This document shows, piece after piece, positions 8,791-17,309 of a stretch of 64,000 nucleotides of DNA. Positions within the stretch are counted from its first letter, which is position 1; every line of letters starts with the position of its first letter. The stretch is from Allomuricauda sp. TMED12 (GTDB taxonomy: Bacteria; Bacteroidota; Bacteroidia; Flavobacteriales; Flavobacteriaceae), in the NCBI GenBank assembly GCA_002167435.2, contig NHBR02000038.1:1-64000 (forward strand), written 5' to 3'. A program made the translations under genes and the position numbers. The notes beneath the pieces are model-generated. The model did not search any database and was not told where the DNA came from. It saw only the letters and a program-made list of their open reading frames with translations.

Positions 8791-9861
8791 TTATTGTAAA
8801 AATCCAGTCAGGGTTTTGATGTAAATATCTATTCCTTCTTTAATTTCATTTACAAAAATGAATTCGTTGGCTGAATGCGAACGAGTGCTGTCACCCGGAC
8901 CCAATTTAACCGATTGACAGGTCAAAGCAGCCTGATCGGATAAAGTAGGCGAACCATAGGTTTTTCTGCCAAGAGCCAATCCACTTTTTACCAAATCGTG
9001 GTTGGGGTCTATGGAAGATGAGTTCAATCGTAAAGAACGAGGTGTCATTTTACAGGGTGCTTCTTTTTGAAGGATGTCTGCTATTTCCTGATTGCTGTAA
9101 CAATCGTTCACGCGAACATCGACCACCAAATCGACATGCCCAGGAACCACGTTATGCTGGTTTCCTGCATTGATTTGGGTTGTGGTCAGTTTTACTTCAC
9201 CCAAAGCATCAGAAACTTTATCAAAGGAATAATCTTTGAGCCATTGTAGCACTTCTATGGTATTATATATGGCATTGTTTCCGTTAGGGTGCGCAGCGTG
9301 CGAAGGTGTTCCTTCGACCACTGCATCAAAAACCACCAAACCTTTTTCAGCGATGGCCAAATCCATCAAGGTGGGTTCACCCACAACGGCAACATCAATG
9401 TTGGGTAGTATGGGAAGCAAAGCGCGGATACTTTTCTCTCCGGCATCTTCTTCTTCACCTGTAGCAGCCATAATTATGTTATGACTCAGGTTTTCCTTTT
9501 CATAAAAATGAACAAAAGTGGCCAAAAGCGATACCAAGCATCCACCTGCATCATTACTGCCAAGACCATACAGTTTACCATCTTCAATATGGGCGTCAAA
9601 AGGGTCTTTGGTGTATGCGCTATTCGGTTTTACGGTATCGTGGTGGGAGTTTAGTAGCAAGGTGGGCTTGCTTTCATCAAAATGTTTGTTGAAGGCATAA
9701 ATGTTGTTATGCTGTCTGTTGGTCTTGACTCCAAATTCCTGCAAAAACTCCTCAATGGCATCACCTGTTTTGTCCTCCTCACCTGAAAAGGAAGGTGTGC
9801 TTATGAGTGTTTTTAGAAGCTCAATGGCTTTTTCCGTTAATATGTCTTGGGTTACTTTCAT
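8791..9861 (-). CDS. argE: M20 family deacylase, acetyl-/succinylornithine deacetylase type
   Basis: Removes the N-acyl group in arginine synthesis. The start at 9861 (MKVTQDILTE) is chosen because it overlaps the argB stop by ATGA, typical of operon coupling; a longer start would run into argB. Zinc-site motifs of M20 peptidases are visible: SHHDTVKP (first His/Asp), GSNDAGGC (bridging Asp), TGEEEDAG (general-base Glu and ligand) and VVGEPT, with the terminal His in RSHSANEFI. The 356-residue length suits the ArgE/DapE group. Since no argJ is seen, this enzyme must deliver the free product; in an argF' pathway it would act on acylcitrulline. Confidence 0.85.
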   Translation of the reverse strand: MKVTQDILTEKAIELLKTLISTPSFSGEEDKTGDAIEEFLQEFGVKTNRQHNNIYAFNKHFDESKPTLLLNSHHDTVKPNSAYTKDPFDAHIEDGKLYGLGSNDAGGCLVSLLATFVHFYEKENLSHNIIMAATGEEEDAGEKSIRALLPILPNIDVAVVGEPTLMDLAIAEKGLVVFDAVVEGTPSHAAHPNGNNAIYNTIEVLQWLKDYSFDKVSDALGEVKLTTTQINAGNQHNVVPGHVDLVVDVRVNDCYSNQEIADILQKEAPCKMTPRSLRLNSSSIDPNHDLVKSGLALGRKTYGSPTLSDQAALTCQSVKLGPGDSTRSHSANEFIFVNEIKEGIDIYIKTLTGFLQ

Positions 9862-10637
9862 AAAGTCAATGTCGTATAATCTGAATTTTCCGCTTTGAGC
9901 ATATTTGTGTTTCCCACGCAAACTTTGGATACCTCATTGCGTAAAGCATAAAAGCAGTTGTGCATTTTGGGAAGCATTCCATCGGCAATAATGCCGTAGG
10001 CCAATAACTCATCGTAGCCTTTGGAATCGATATGTTTGATTACGGAATTTTCATCTTCCACATTTTGAAGCACTCCTTTCTTTTCAAAGCAATAATATAG
10101 CGTAGTCTCAAATTGGTCCGACATGGCAATGGCCAATTCCGCAGCAATGGTATCGGCGTTGGTATTAAGCATTTGTCCTTTTCCATCGTGGGTGAGGGCA
10201 CAAAAAATCGGTGTGAAACCAGCCTGTAATAGCTTAAAAATTCCGTAGGTGTTTACCATATCCACATCACCGACATAACCAAAATCTACATTTTTTTTTG
10301 GTCTTTTATGTGCTCGGATGGCATCGGCATCGGCACCGCTCATTCCAATGGCATCTGTGCCCAATGATTGCAATTTGGCCACTATTTTTTTACTGTACAG
10401 ACCTCCATATACCATAAGCGCGATGTCCAAGGTTTCGGCATTGGTAATACGTCTTCCGTTTACCATCTTGGATTCTACACCCATTTGATTGGCCAATTCT
10501 GTGGCCTTATTTCCACCTCCGTGTACCAAAATTTTGTTGCCGTCCAATTTAGAGAACAGTCCCAATACATGTTTACACTCTTCTGCGTCCTCTATTAGGT
10601 TACCGCCTATTTTTACTACGGATAATTTTTGTTTCAT
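9858..10637 (-). CDS. argB: acetylglutamate kinase
   Basis: Phosphorylates N-acylglutamate, the second committed step of arginine synthesis. Amino-acid kinase motifs are present: KIGGNLIED at the N terminus, HGGGNKATEL for substrate carboxylate, NGRRITN, and the nucleotide-binding NTNADTIAAELA. The length of 259 residues is the short form that lacks the N-terminal helix needed for hexamer formation and arginine feedback inhibition. The stop overlaps argE by 4 bases; only 1 base separates the start from the stop of the upstream SDR gene. Confidence 0.92.
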   Translation of the reverse strand: MKQKLSVVKIGGNLIEDAEECKHVLGLFSKLDGNKILVHGGGNKATELANQMGVESKMVNGRRITNAETLDIALMVYGGLYSKKIVAKLQSLGTDAIGMSGADADAIRAHKRPKKNVDFGYVGDVDMVNTYGIFKLLQAGFTPIFCALTHDGKGQMLNTNADTIAAELAIAMSDQFETTLYYCFEKKGVLQNVEDENSVIKHIDSKGYDELLAYGIIADGMLPKMHNCFYALRNEVSKVCVGNTNMLKAENSDYTTLTL

Positions 10638-10638
10638 G

Positions 10639-11385
10639 TTATGTATTTATAATTCCCCCATCAATGGTCACTGTGGTTCCGGTAATCCAAGAACTATCAT
10701 CAGAAACCAAAAAAAGCACAAGTTTAGTAATATCTTCAGGTGTGCCCAACCTTTTTAACAATGTAGTCCTTTTCGCATTTTCAACAGCAGTTTCTGGGTT
10801 TTCGAAGGCCTTGGCGGATTCCCATAATAAAGGAGTGTCCACTGGGCCAGGACAAATGGCGTTCACTCTAATCTTTGGTGCATAATCCACGGCCATTTGC
10901 TTCATTAGGGCTACGGATGCTGCTTTTGAAGCACAGTAGGCAGGGTGATTGGGAAAACTCTTAAAGGCAGCGATTGAGGCATTGATCAAAATGTTGCCTT
11001 GAGATTCTTTTAGTAAGAAGGGAAGCGCATATTTGCAAAGGTAAAAGATGGAGCTCAAATTGGTGTTGATAGTGTTCTGCCAAATATCAATAGGCAGCTC
11101 TTGAACATTCCCTAAGCCAAGAACACCTGCGTTTAATGATAGGATATCCAATTTGCCATAAGTTTCCAGAGCGGTATCGACCAATTTTTTGTTGTAAGAT
11201 GGGTCGGTAATATCTCCAGAAATGAACACGGCATTATCTAGACTTTCTTCCAAAGCCTTTCCTCTTTCTTGGTTTCTGCCAGAAAGTACTAAACTAGCTC
11301 CTTCGGAAGAAAGCCCTTTGGCAATGGCTTTCCCCATTCCGCTTGTGGCGCCGGTTACAATGCAGACCTTATCCTTTAGTTTCAT
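10639..11385 (-). CDS. short-chain dehydrogenase/reductase inside the arginine operon
   Basis: A 248-residue NAD(P)-dependent SDR. Classical motifs are intact: cofactor-binding TGATSGMGKA, LNAGVLG, catalytic Ser in INASIAAF and YCASKAASV (Tyr-x3-Lys), plus the late ICPGPVDTPLL segment. Its substrate cannot be predicted from sequence. It overlaps argF' by 4 bases (ATGA at 11382-11385) and ends 1 base before argB, so it is fully embedded in the arginine operon, in the place where relatives often carry proB/proA. It might be a passenger or may act on an acylated intermediate; only the SDR assignment is secure. Confidence 0.88.
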   Translation of the reverse strand: MKLKDKVCIVTGATSGMGKAIAKGLSSEGASLVLSGRNQERGKALEESLDNAVFISGDITDPSYNKKLVDTALETYGKLDILSLNAGVLGLGNVQELPIDIWQNTINTNLSSIFYLCKYALPFLLKESQGNILINASIAAFKSFPNHPAYCASKAASVALMKQMAVDYAPKIRVNAICPGPVDTPLLWESAKAFENPETAVENAKRTTLLKRLGTPEDITKLVLFLVSDDSSWITGTTVTIDGGIINT

Positions 11386-12320
11386 TTGTTCTCCAATATT
11401 TTTTTCAATACAATCTGTGCAGAGAAGATTCGGTTCTTGGCTTGTTCCACGACCAAGGACTGGTCACTGTCCAAAACAGCATCTTCCACAATCATATTTC
11501 TTCTAACGGGAAGACAATGCATAAACTTGGCATTTCCCAGTTTTTCTTTTGTAATCGTCCAATTAGTGTCTTTGCTCAATACTTTGCCGTAATCTGAATA
11601 ACTGCTCCAGTTTTTCACGTAAACGAAATCAGCATCTTCTAAAGCTTTATCTTGGTCGTATTCTATTTGACATCCTTGGGTCAATTCGGAATTGAGTTCA
11701 TATCCTTTGGGATGGGTAATCACAAAATCTGCGTCCTGCAATTTCATCATCTGCACAAAAGAATTGGCCACCGCATGGGGCAATGCTTTTGGGTGAGGTG
11801 CCCAAGAAAGGACGACTTTGGGTTTCTTTTTGGTTTCGTTTTCTTTCAAAGTTATGGCATCTGCCAAAGCCTGAAGAGGGTGCCCTACCGAACTTTCCAT
11901 ATTTACGACCGGAATTGAAGCATACTTGGCAAATCCATTGATTACTTCTTCCGCTTCGTCCTTTTCCTTGTCCACCAAACCTGCAAACGCACGAATTGCA
12001 ACAATATCGGAATACTGTGAGACCACTTGGGCGGCCTCTTTAATATGTTCCGATGTACCTTGGTCCATCACGGTGCCGTCGCCATATTCCAGGGCCCAAC
12101 CTTCATTGCCAAAATTCATGATCATCACTTCCATCCCAAGGTTCATAGCTGCTTTTTGTGTACTCAAACGGGTCCTTAGACTATTGTTGAAAAACAACAG
12201 GCAAATTGTTTTCCGCTTGCCCAAATCTTCAAACTGATATGGGTCTTTTTTTAAGGTTATTGCTTCATCTACCCAATTGGGCAGGGATTCTATATCGTTG
12301 ACTGTTAAATAATGCTTCAT
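11382..12320 (-). CDS. argF': N-acyl-L-ornithine carbamoyltransferase (ArgF' type)
   Basis: Transfers the carbamoyl group from carbamoyl phosphate to N-acylornithine. Carbamoyl-phosphate motif NNSLRTRLSTQ replaces the STRTR of ordinary ArgF, and HPLQALAD and HCLPVRR are clear. Together with the 312-residue length this places it with the AOTCase/SOTCase branch known from Xanthomonas and Bacteroides. The residue before EHIKEA is Ser90; work on these enzymes identifies this position (Glu in acetyl-specific, Pro in succinyl-specific) as the specificity switch. Ser argues against the acetyl form. Overlaps argD by 1 base (TAATG) and the SDR by 4 bases. Confidence 0.9.
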   Translation of the reverse strand: MKHYLTVNDIESLPNWVDEAITLKKDPYQFEDLGKRKTICLLFFNNSLRTRLSTQKAAMNLGMEVMIMNFGNEGWALEYGDGTVMDQGTSEHIKEAAQVVSQYSDIVAIRAFAGLVDKEKDEAEEVINGFAKYASIPVVNMESSVGHPLQALADAITLKENETKKKPKVVLSWAPHPKALPHAVANSFVQMMKLQDADFVITHPKGYELNSELTQGCQIEYDQDKALEDADFVYVKNWSSYSDYGKVLSKDTNWTITKEKLGNAKFMHCLPVRRNMIVEDAVLDSDQSLVVEQAKNRIFSAQIVLKKILENK

Positions 12321-13444
12321 TACAATGCTTTTTTCAGCGCTTCAAAGAATAGGTCAATATCGTTTTTGGTAATGTTCAGGGCAGGTAAGAACCGCAATAG
12401 CTTTTTGTTCTTTGCACTACCGGTGAACATGTGTTGTTCCACTATCATTTTTTTTCTGAGGTCGGCAACTTCAAAATCAAACTCCAAACCAATCATCAAC
12501 CCTTTTCCCTTTATATTTTTTATTTGGCGAATCTCCGCGGCTTTTTTCCTGAAATATGTACCGAGTTCCGCGGCGTTTTCAACTAAATTTTCATCTTCCA
12601 AAACCTCTAAAACTGCAAGGCTCGCCGCGCAGGCCAAATGGTTCCCTCCAAAGGTGGTTCCCAAAAGTCCGTACGATGGTTTAAATTTTTCATGGATGAG
12701 TATTCCGCCAACGGGAAAACCATTCCCCATGCCTTTTGCAATGGAAATAATGTCGGGTTGGATACCATGATGCTGAAAAGCAAAAAATTTACCACTACGT
12801 CCGTAACCAGATTGCACTTCGTCTGCAATAAGAACAACATTGTGCTCTTTGCATTTGTTGGCGATGAATTGAAAGAACTCGGTGGTAGGTTCATCCAAAC
12901 CTCCTACACCTTGAATGGCTTCCAATATTACAGCGCAGTACTCATCGGAAGTTATTGCTTTTTCAAAAGCCTCCGTATCGTTCAAGGGCAAGAAAGTAAC
13001 TTCTTGCTGTTTGTTGATGGGCGCATTGATACTTGGATTGTCCGTAGCAGCAACTGCAGCTGATGTCCTACCATGAAAACTATTGGTGAAAGCGATTACT
13101 TTGGATTTCCCTGTGTGGAAAGATGCCATTTTTAAGGCATTTTCATTGGCTTCCGCGCCAGAGTTGCACATAAAAAGGTCGTAATCTTCACAACTGGATA
13201 ACTCGCCTAGTTTTTGGGCAAGTTCTTGTTGCAGTGGATTCTGGACAGAATTGCTGTAGAATGCCATTTTATCCAATTGATCCTTGATTCGTTTAACGTA
13301 ATGCGGATGTGTATGTCCAATAGAAATTACGGCATGACCACCATAAAAATCCAGATATTTTTGTCCTTTATCGTCCCAAACCTCAATGCCCTTTGCCTTT
13401 GCCGGCGTGACATCATATAGTGGGTATACGTCGAATAATTTCAT
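12320..13444 (-). CDS. argD: acylornithine aminotransferase
   Basis: PLP-dependent class III aminotransferase that forms N-acylornithine from the acylglutamate semialdehyde. Motifs include NSGAEANENALKMA, HGRTSAAVA, the PLP-ring aspartate in LIADEVQSGYGR, and the Schiff-base lysine in SIAKGMGNGFP. The ATG at 13444 (MKLFDVYPLYDV) is chosen because it follows the proC stop by 1 base; the longer frame would overlap proC. At 374 residues it is a normal length for ArgD. Position and overlap with argF' make the arginine role secure. Confidence 0.93.
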   Translation of the reverse strand: MKLFDVYPLYDVTPAKAKGIEVWDDKGQKYLDFYGGHAVISIGHTHPHYVKRIKDQLDKMAFYSNSVQNPLQQELAQKLGELSSCEDYDLFMCNSGAEANENALKMASFHTGKSKVIAFTNSFHGRTSAAVAATDNPSINAPINKQQEVTFLPLNDTEAFEKAITSDEYCAVILEAIQGVGGLDEPTTEFFQFIANKCKEHNVVLIADEVQSGYGRSGKFFAFQHHGIQPDIISIAKGMGNGFPVGGILIHEKFKPSYGLLGTTFGGNHLACAASLAVLEVLEDENLVENAAELGTYFRKKAAEIRQIKNIKGKGLMIGLEFDFEVADLRKKMIVEQHMFTGSAKNKKLLRFLPALNITKNDIDLFFEALKKAL

Positions 13445-13445
13445 T

Positions 13446-14240
13446 TTATCCTTTTCTAATTTGACTGATTTTTTCAAATGAGGAAACAATTCCCCTGATC
13501 AATGATGAACTCAACCCTTGGTGCTCCATTTCGTTCAAACCTTCAATGGTACATCCTTTAGGTGTGGTAACTCTGTCAATCTCTTCTTCAGGGTGACTGC
13601 CCGATTCAATCAACAAGCTGGCGGCTCCATTACAAGTGTGCATGGCCAGTTCTTGTGCTTCTTTGGCATCAAAACCCAATTGAATGGCCCCTTGGGTCGT
13701 GGCACGTATCAATCGCATCCAAAAGGCAATTCCACTTGCACAAATTACGGTTGCGGCCTGCATTTGTTCCTCAGGAATTTCCATGGTATGGCCCATGCGG
13801 TTAAAAATGGCCTTGGCCAAATCAACTCGTTTTTTTCCAAGTTCGTTACTGCAGATACAGGTCATGGATTTACCTACCGAAATAGCCGTGTTGGGCATAC
13901 TTCGGATGATGAATTTGTCCCTTCCAATAATATCCTCAATTTTAGGAATACTGAAACCCGTAATAGTACTGATTAGTACATGTTTTTCCGTCAACAAGTC
14001 CTTGGATTCCTCCAAAATGGATACAAATTGACCGGGCTGTACCGCAAAAATTAGAATATCTGAATTTTTAACGGCTTCCTGATTATCGGAAGTGACGGTT
14101 ACATTTCCATATTTTTCAAACTCCTGAATGGATTTGGTGTTTCTTTTGGTGAGGTACATGGTAGTGGCTCCATTGCTGTGCAAAATGCCCTTGGCAATGG
14201 CCAGTCCCAAATTTCCTGCTCCTATAATGGCTATTTTCAT
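13446..14240 (-). CDS. proC: pyrroline-5-carboxylate reductase
   Basis: Reduces pyrroline-5-carboxylate to proline with NAD(P)H. The N-terminal Rossmann motif GAGNLGLAIAKG is followed by AVQPGQF, RSMPNTAISVGKS and a C-terminal helical region with VTTPKGCTIEGLNEME, the family signature. Length 264 is typical. It is tightly packed between argC (10-base gap) and argD (1-base gap). No proA or proB is in this operon, so its substrate might come from ornithine or from proBA elsewhere. Confidence 0.92.
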   Translation of the reverse strand: MKIAIIGAGNLGLAIAKGILHSNGATTMYLTKRNTKSIQEFEKYGNVTVTSDNQEAVKNSDILIFAVQPGQFVSILEESKDLLTEKHVLISTITGFSIPKIEDIIGRDKFIIRSMPNTAISVGKSMTCICSNELGKKRVDLAKAIFNRMGHTMEIPEEQMQAATVICASGIAFWMRLIRATTQGAIQLGFDAKEAQELAMHTCNGAASLLIESGSHPEEEIDRVTTPKGCTIEGLNEMEHQGLSSSLIRGIVSSFEKISQIRKG

Positions 14241-14250
14241 GGTTGTTATT

Positions 14251-15225
14251 TTAAAATACGCCTGCTTTTAATAACAGACTTTCGGTTTCTGGGAAGCCAA
14301 ACATCAGGTTCATGTTCTGTACTGCTTGTCCCGATGCCCCTTTCAATAAATTATCGATGGCAGAGGTAATCAAAAGGAGGTCATCGTGTTTGTGCAAATG
14401 AATATGGCATTGGTTGGTGTTCACTACTTGTTTCAGGTGTAATTCATCATCCGACATATGGGTAAAGGCAGCATTTTTATAAAAATCGTTGTATAGCTCT
14501 TTTGCTTCTTCCAAGCTACCATTATAGTTGGTGTAAGCAGTGGCCAAAATCCCTCGGGTAAAGTTGCCACGATTGGGCAAGAACATCAATTTTCCCACAG
14601 ACTTTCCGAAGGAATTCAAGCTTTCACCTATTTCTCCCAAATGCTGGTGTGTAAATGGCTTGTACCACGAAACATTGTTGTTCCTCCAGCTAAAATGTGA
14701 GGTAGCCGACAATCCTACACCGGCTCCGGTACTTCCTGTAACAGCGTTGATATGGATGTCATCAGCTAACAAACCTGCTTTTGCCAACGGCAACAATGCC
14801 AATTGAATGGCAGTTGCAAAACAACCTGGATTAGCAATGGCCTCCGCAGCTTGTATGGCAGACTTGTTCAATTCGGGAAGGCCATAAATGAATCGTTGAC
14901 CGTTAAACACGGAATCGGCCTGTAATCTGAAATCGTTGCTGAGATCTATGATTTTTGTTGATGTCGAAAATTTGTTCTCGTTTAAAAAGGAAGTGGAATT
15001 CCCATGTCCCAAACAAAGAAAAACCACATCCACTTCCGGATTTACCTCTCCAGAGAACTTCAATTCCGTTTGTCCCAACAAATCCTGATGAGCGGAAGTG
15101 ATGGGTTTGCCCGCTCTAGTGGTACTGTAGACAAAATCGATCTCGGTTTTGGGATGATTAAGCAGGAGCCTGATCAGCTCACCGCCCGTGTACCCTGAAC
15201 CTCCTATGATACCTACTTTGATCAT
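14251..15225 (-). CDS. argC: N-acyl-gamma-glutamyl-phosphate reductase
   Basis: NADPH-dependent reduction of N-acylglutamyl phosphate to the semialdehyde. The Rossmann motif GGSGYTGGELIRLL opens the protein; the catalytic cysteine lies in ANPGCFATAIQLAL, and a conserved His region follows in KPFTHQHLGEI. The 324-residue length matches the family. Its start overlaps the argG stop by ATGA (15222-15225), indicating translational coupling within the operon. Confidence 0.94.
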   Translation of the reverse strand: MIKVGIIGGSGYTGGELIRLLLNHPKTEIDFVYSTTRAGKPITSAHQDLLGQTELKFSGEVNPEVDVVFLCLGHGNSTSFLNENKFSTSTKIIDLSNDFRLQADSVFNGQRFIYGLPELNKSAIQAAEAIANPGCFATAIQLALLPLAKAGLLADDIHINAVTGSTGAGVGLSATSHFSWRNNNVSWYKPFTHQHLGEIGESLNSFGKSVGKLMFLPNRGNFTRGILATAYTNYNGSLEEAKELYNDFYKNAAFTHMSDDELHLKQVVNTNQCHIHLHKHDDLLLITSAIDNLLKGASGQAVQNMNLMFGFPETESLLLKAGVF

Positions 15226-16409
15226 GAATCTTGGTTTACGTGGTTTGCAATTTTTCCTGAGTTGGACAAAATTTTGATGAATCCCTTGGCCTCATCGGCG
15301 GTCCAACCCTTGTTCATTTCACCATAACTTCCAAAGGAAGCATTCATCAAATCATGCTTGGAAGAGATTCCGTTCAATTCAAACCGGTAGGGGTGCAAAG
15401 TCACAAAGACATCTCCTGATACGTGTTTTTGAGTATCGGTCAAAAAGGCTTCGATGTTTCGCATGACCTCGTCCAAATAGTTTCCTTCGTGCAACAACAT
15501 GCCATAAAAATTGCCCATTTGTTCTTTTTGGTATTGTTGCCATTTGCTCAAAGTGTGTTTCTCCAACAAATGGTGTGCTTTTATAATGATCAAGGGAGCA
15601 GCAGCTTCAAAACCTACTCTTCCCTTAATACCGATAATGGTATCGCCAACGTGAATATCCCTGCCAATGGCATATTTGGATGCAATGGCGGATAATTTTT
15701 CAATGTTCGCCACAGGGCTGCCCTGTTCGCCATCCAAAGCCACTAATTCACCATTTTTAAAGGTCAATTTCAATTCTTTTGGCAATTCTTTTTCCAGTTG
15801 ACTTGGATAGGCAGTTTCGGGCAGGGAGAGGTGGGAGGTCAAAGTTTCGTCTCCTCCAACCGAGGTTCCCCATAATCCCCTATTGATGGAATATTTGGCT
15901 TTTTCCCATGGGTAGTCGATTCCATTTTTTTGTAAGTACTGAATTTCTTCTTCCCTAGCTAATTTTTTATCTCTAATAGGTGTGATGATTTGAATTTCGG
16001 GAGCTAGGATTTGAAAAATCATATCAAATCTAACTTGGTCATTTCCTGCTCCTGTACTTCCGTGGGCTATGTATTTTGCCCCAATTTTTTTAGCATGGTT
16101 TACTATTTCAATGGCCTGAACAATTCTTTCGGCACTTACCGAAAGGGGATAGGTGTTGTTTCTAAGTACATTTCCGAAGATGAGGTATTTCACCACTTTG
16201 TCATAAAAGGTGGAAACGGCATCTATGGAAGTGTAGGAGGTAGCACCCAGGGCAATCGCTTTTTCTTCAATATCCTCGATTTCATCTTTGCTGAAACCTC
16301 CCGTGTTCACACTTACGGCATGCACTTCGAACCCTTCTTCTTGTGATAGGTATTTGGCACAGTATGAGGTATCCAATCCGCCACTATAGGCTATAACTAA
16401 TTTTTCCAT
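15222..16409 (-). CDS. argG: argininosuccinate synthase
   Basis: Joins citrulline and aspartate at the cost of ATP. The ATP-binding P-loop-like motif AYSGGLDTSYCAKYL follows immediately after the ATG at 16409, which is therefore preferred to one 30 bases upstream. GSTGAGNDQVRFD (citrulline/aspartate site) and the SINRGLWGTSVGGDE region are conserved. Length 395 is typical. The 64-base gap upstream holds an intergenic repeat; argC overlaps downstream. Confidence 0.94.
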   Translation of the reverse strand: MEKLVIAYSGGLDTSYCAKYLSQEEGFEVHAVSVNTGGFSKDEIEDIEEKAIALGATSYTSIDAVSTFYDKVVKYLIFGNVLRNNTYPLSVSAERIVQAIEIVNHAKKIGAKYIAHGSTGAGNDQVRFDMIFQILAPEIQIITPIRDKKLAREEEIQYLQKNGIDYPWEKAKYSINRGLWGTSVGGDETLTSHLSLPETAYPSQLEKELPKELKLTFKNGELVALDGEQGSPVANIEKLSAIASKYAIGRDIHVGDTIIGIKGRVGFEAAAPLIIIKAHHLLEKHTLSKWQQYQKEQMGNFYGMLLHEGNYLDEVMRNIEAFLTDTQKHVSGDVFVTLHPYRFELNGISSKHDLMNASFGSYGEMNKGWTADEAKGFIKILSNSGKIANHVNQDS

Positions 16410-16433
16410 TTTTTTTGATTCTTTAAATATTGT

Positions 16434-16472
16434 TGTCATACCGGAGCATTCTGAACTATGCTCGAACTGACA
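16434..16472. repeat. dispersed flavobacterial intergenic repeat (GNAT-argG gap)
   Basis: The gap is bounded by TGTCA at its left and TGACA at its right, with internal GAGCATTCTGAACTATGCTC arms that can pair. The right half reads, on the minus strand, TGTCAGTTCGAGCATAGTTC, matching the pattern of the larger copy at 53683-53744. It interrupts an otherwise tight operon and could fold in the mRNA between the two cistrons. Confidence 0.6.
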
Positions 16473-16473
16473 T

Positions 16474-17088
16474 TTATTTATCTTTCTTTTTAAGAAAAAG
16501 GCTTTCTTTTATGCTTTTTAATCTTTTAAAGGCCTTTTTGTTGATTTTTTCGGGTTCTTGTTTTTGTGCTTTTGGGTCGTGCAACATTCCTGTGCACAGG
16601 CACATTTTTCTATCGGTTCGTGTGAGTATGTCAAAATTCTTGCAAGTTTGACAGCCTTTCCAGAATTCTGGGTCGTCCGTAAGTTCGGAAAAGGTAACAG
16701 GTTTGTAGCCGAGCTCGTAGTTCATCTTCATTACCGCCAGTCCTGTAGTGATACCAAAAATTTTGGCATCTGGGAATTTTTTTCGTGATAGATCAAAAAC
16801 TGCTTTTTTGATTTTCTTGGCAAGCCCTTGATTTCTATAATCGGGATGCACAATCAAACCCGAGTTGGCCACGAAATCTTTGTTTCCCCAGACTTCTATG
16901 TAGCAGAATCCGGCAAACTTATCTCCATCCAAAGCAATAATAGCATTGCCGTTTTGGAGACGTTTTATGATATATTCGGGCGTACGTCTAGCGATACCGG
17001 TACCTCGGACTTTAGCCGAATCGGTGATGGTATCACTAATGATCTGTGCGTATTTAAAATGTGATTCGTTAGCAACAATAATTTCCAT
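16474..17088 (-). CDS. GNAT acetyltransferase heading the arginine operon, candidate N-acylglutamate synthase
   Basis: A 204-residue GNAT. The ATG at 17088 (MEIIVANESH) begins the fold directly; an upstream start adds an unrelated tail. The acyl-CoA loop lies at HPDYRNQGLAKKIK (about 81-94). The C-terminal part has four cysteines (146, 149, 163, 165) in a CxxC...CxC pattern that could bind a metal, followed by a basic tail. As first gene of an arginine operon with no argA or argJ in view, it is a plausible N-acetyl- or N-succinylglutamate synthase, but the substrate is inferred from context alone. Confidence 0.78.
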   Translation of the reverse strand: MEIIVANESHFKYAQIISDTITDSAKVRGTGIARRTPEYIIKRLQNGNAIIALDGDKFAGFCYIEVWGNKDFVANSGLIVHPDYRNQGLAKKIKKAVFDLSRKKFPDAKIFGITTGLAVMKMNYELGYKPVTFSELTDDPEFWKGCQTCKNFDILTRTDRKMCLCTGMLHDPKAQKQEPEKINKKAFKRLKSIKESLFLKKKDK

Positions 17089-17309
17089 TGCAAGCGATAG
17101 TTCTGTAAAAAATTGAAAAAATGTATTTGGAGATTTTGCGGAAATGGACTCACCTATTTCCAATAGTTATGTTGCACCCTTACGGGCGACGACGGCGGGG
17201 AGTAAACGGACTAATGGGAGCAGTGATGCTCAAAGTAGATAATATGTAAAATTGTCCTTTCATTCTGAGGCTAATGTACAAATTAATTCGAATTAGACTA
17301 AAGTTCATA

